NCBI GenBank assembly: GCA_946055125.1
Contig: CAMGFF010000164.1
Location: 1 to 5,675, forward strand
Source: an uncultured Prevotellaceae bacterium
GTDB taxonomy: Bacteria > Bacteroidota > Bacteroidia > Bacteroidales > Muribaculaceae
Direction: 5' to 3'
Length of the DNA stretch: 5,675 nucleotides
Shown here piece after piece: positions 5,659 through 5,675 of the stretch. Each line of letters opens with the position of its first letter. Within the stretch, counting starts at the first letter, position 1. Under the pieces are notes generated by a model that was given only the letters and a program-made list of their open reading frames with translations, did not search any database and was not told the DNA's origin. The position numbers and the translations under genes were made by a program.

Positions 5659-5675
5659 ACGCAAAAACATCAACA

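Overview
The window looks like chromosomal DNA from the order Bacteroidales, possibly the Muribaculaceae or Prevotellaceae. This rests on three things: GC-rich genes separated by AT-rich spacers, several copies of the Bacteroidetes -7 promoter element TAnnTTTG with little Shine-Dalgarno signal, and proteins of Bacteroidetes type (a DUF6249-like membrane protein, a DUF5056-like small membrane protein, and a kinase with an AHQLGTP H-box). The family placement is a guess. The window shows no transposase, CRISPR array, rRNA or tRNA.

Layout. One gene lies on the + strand at the left: a complete O-acetylhomoserine sulfhydrylase (metY, 96-1382). A 13-bp perfect inverted repeat (1407-1446) separates it from a run of five genes that all read leftward on the - strand. 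In transcription order these are a Cof-type HAD phosphatase (5551-4709), a membrane sensor histidine kinase (4687-3473), a secreted or membrane DUF6249-like protein (3334-2456), an ECF sigma factor (2414-1839) and a small two-helix membrane protein (1786-1472). At the right edge, an intergenic region carries a good - strand promoter for the HAD gene and a possible + strand promoter for a gene beyond the window.

How the genes may work together. The HAD and kinase genes are 21 nt apart and are probably co-transcribed. After a 138-nt structured spacer, the DUF6249-like, sigma and small membrane protein genes form a second tight group with 41- and 52-nt gaps. My reading is that this group is an envelope-linked sigma factor module, in which one or both membrane proteins may control the sigma factor in place of a classical zinc anti-sigma factor. 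No response regulator for the kinase is present. metY is a housekeeping methionine gene and is functionally unrelated to its neighbours.

Nothing here is clearly a new system. The parts most worth checking are the sigma factor module with its two membrane partners and the structured spacer at 3335-3472. All gene-free stretches are shorter than 300 bases.
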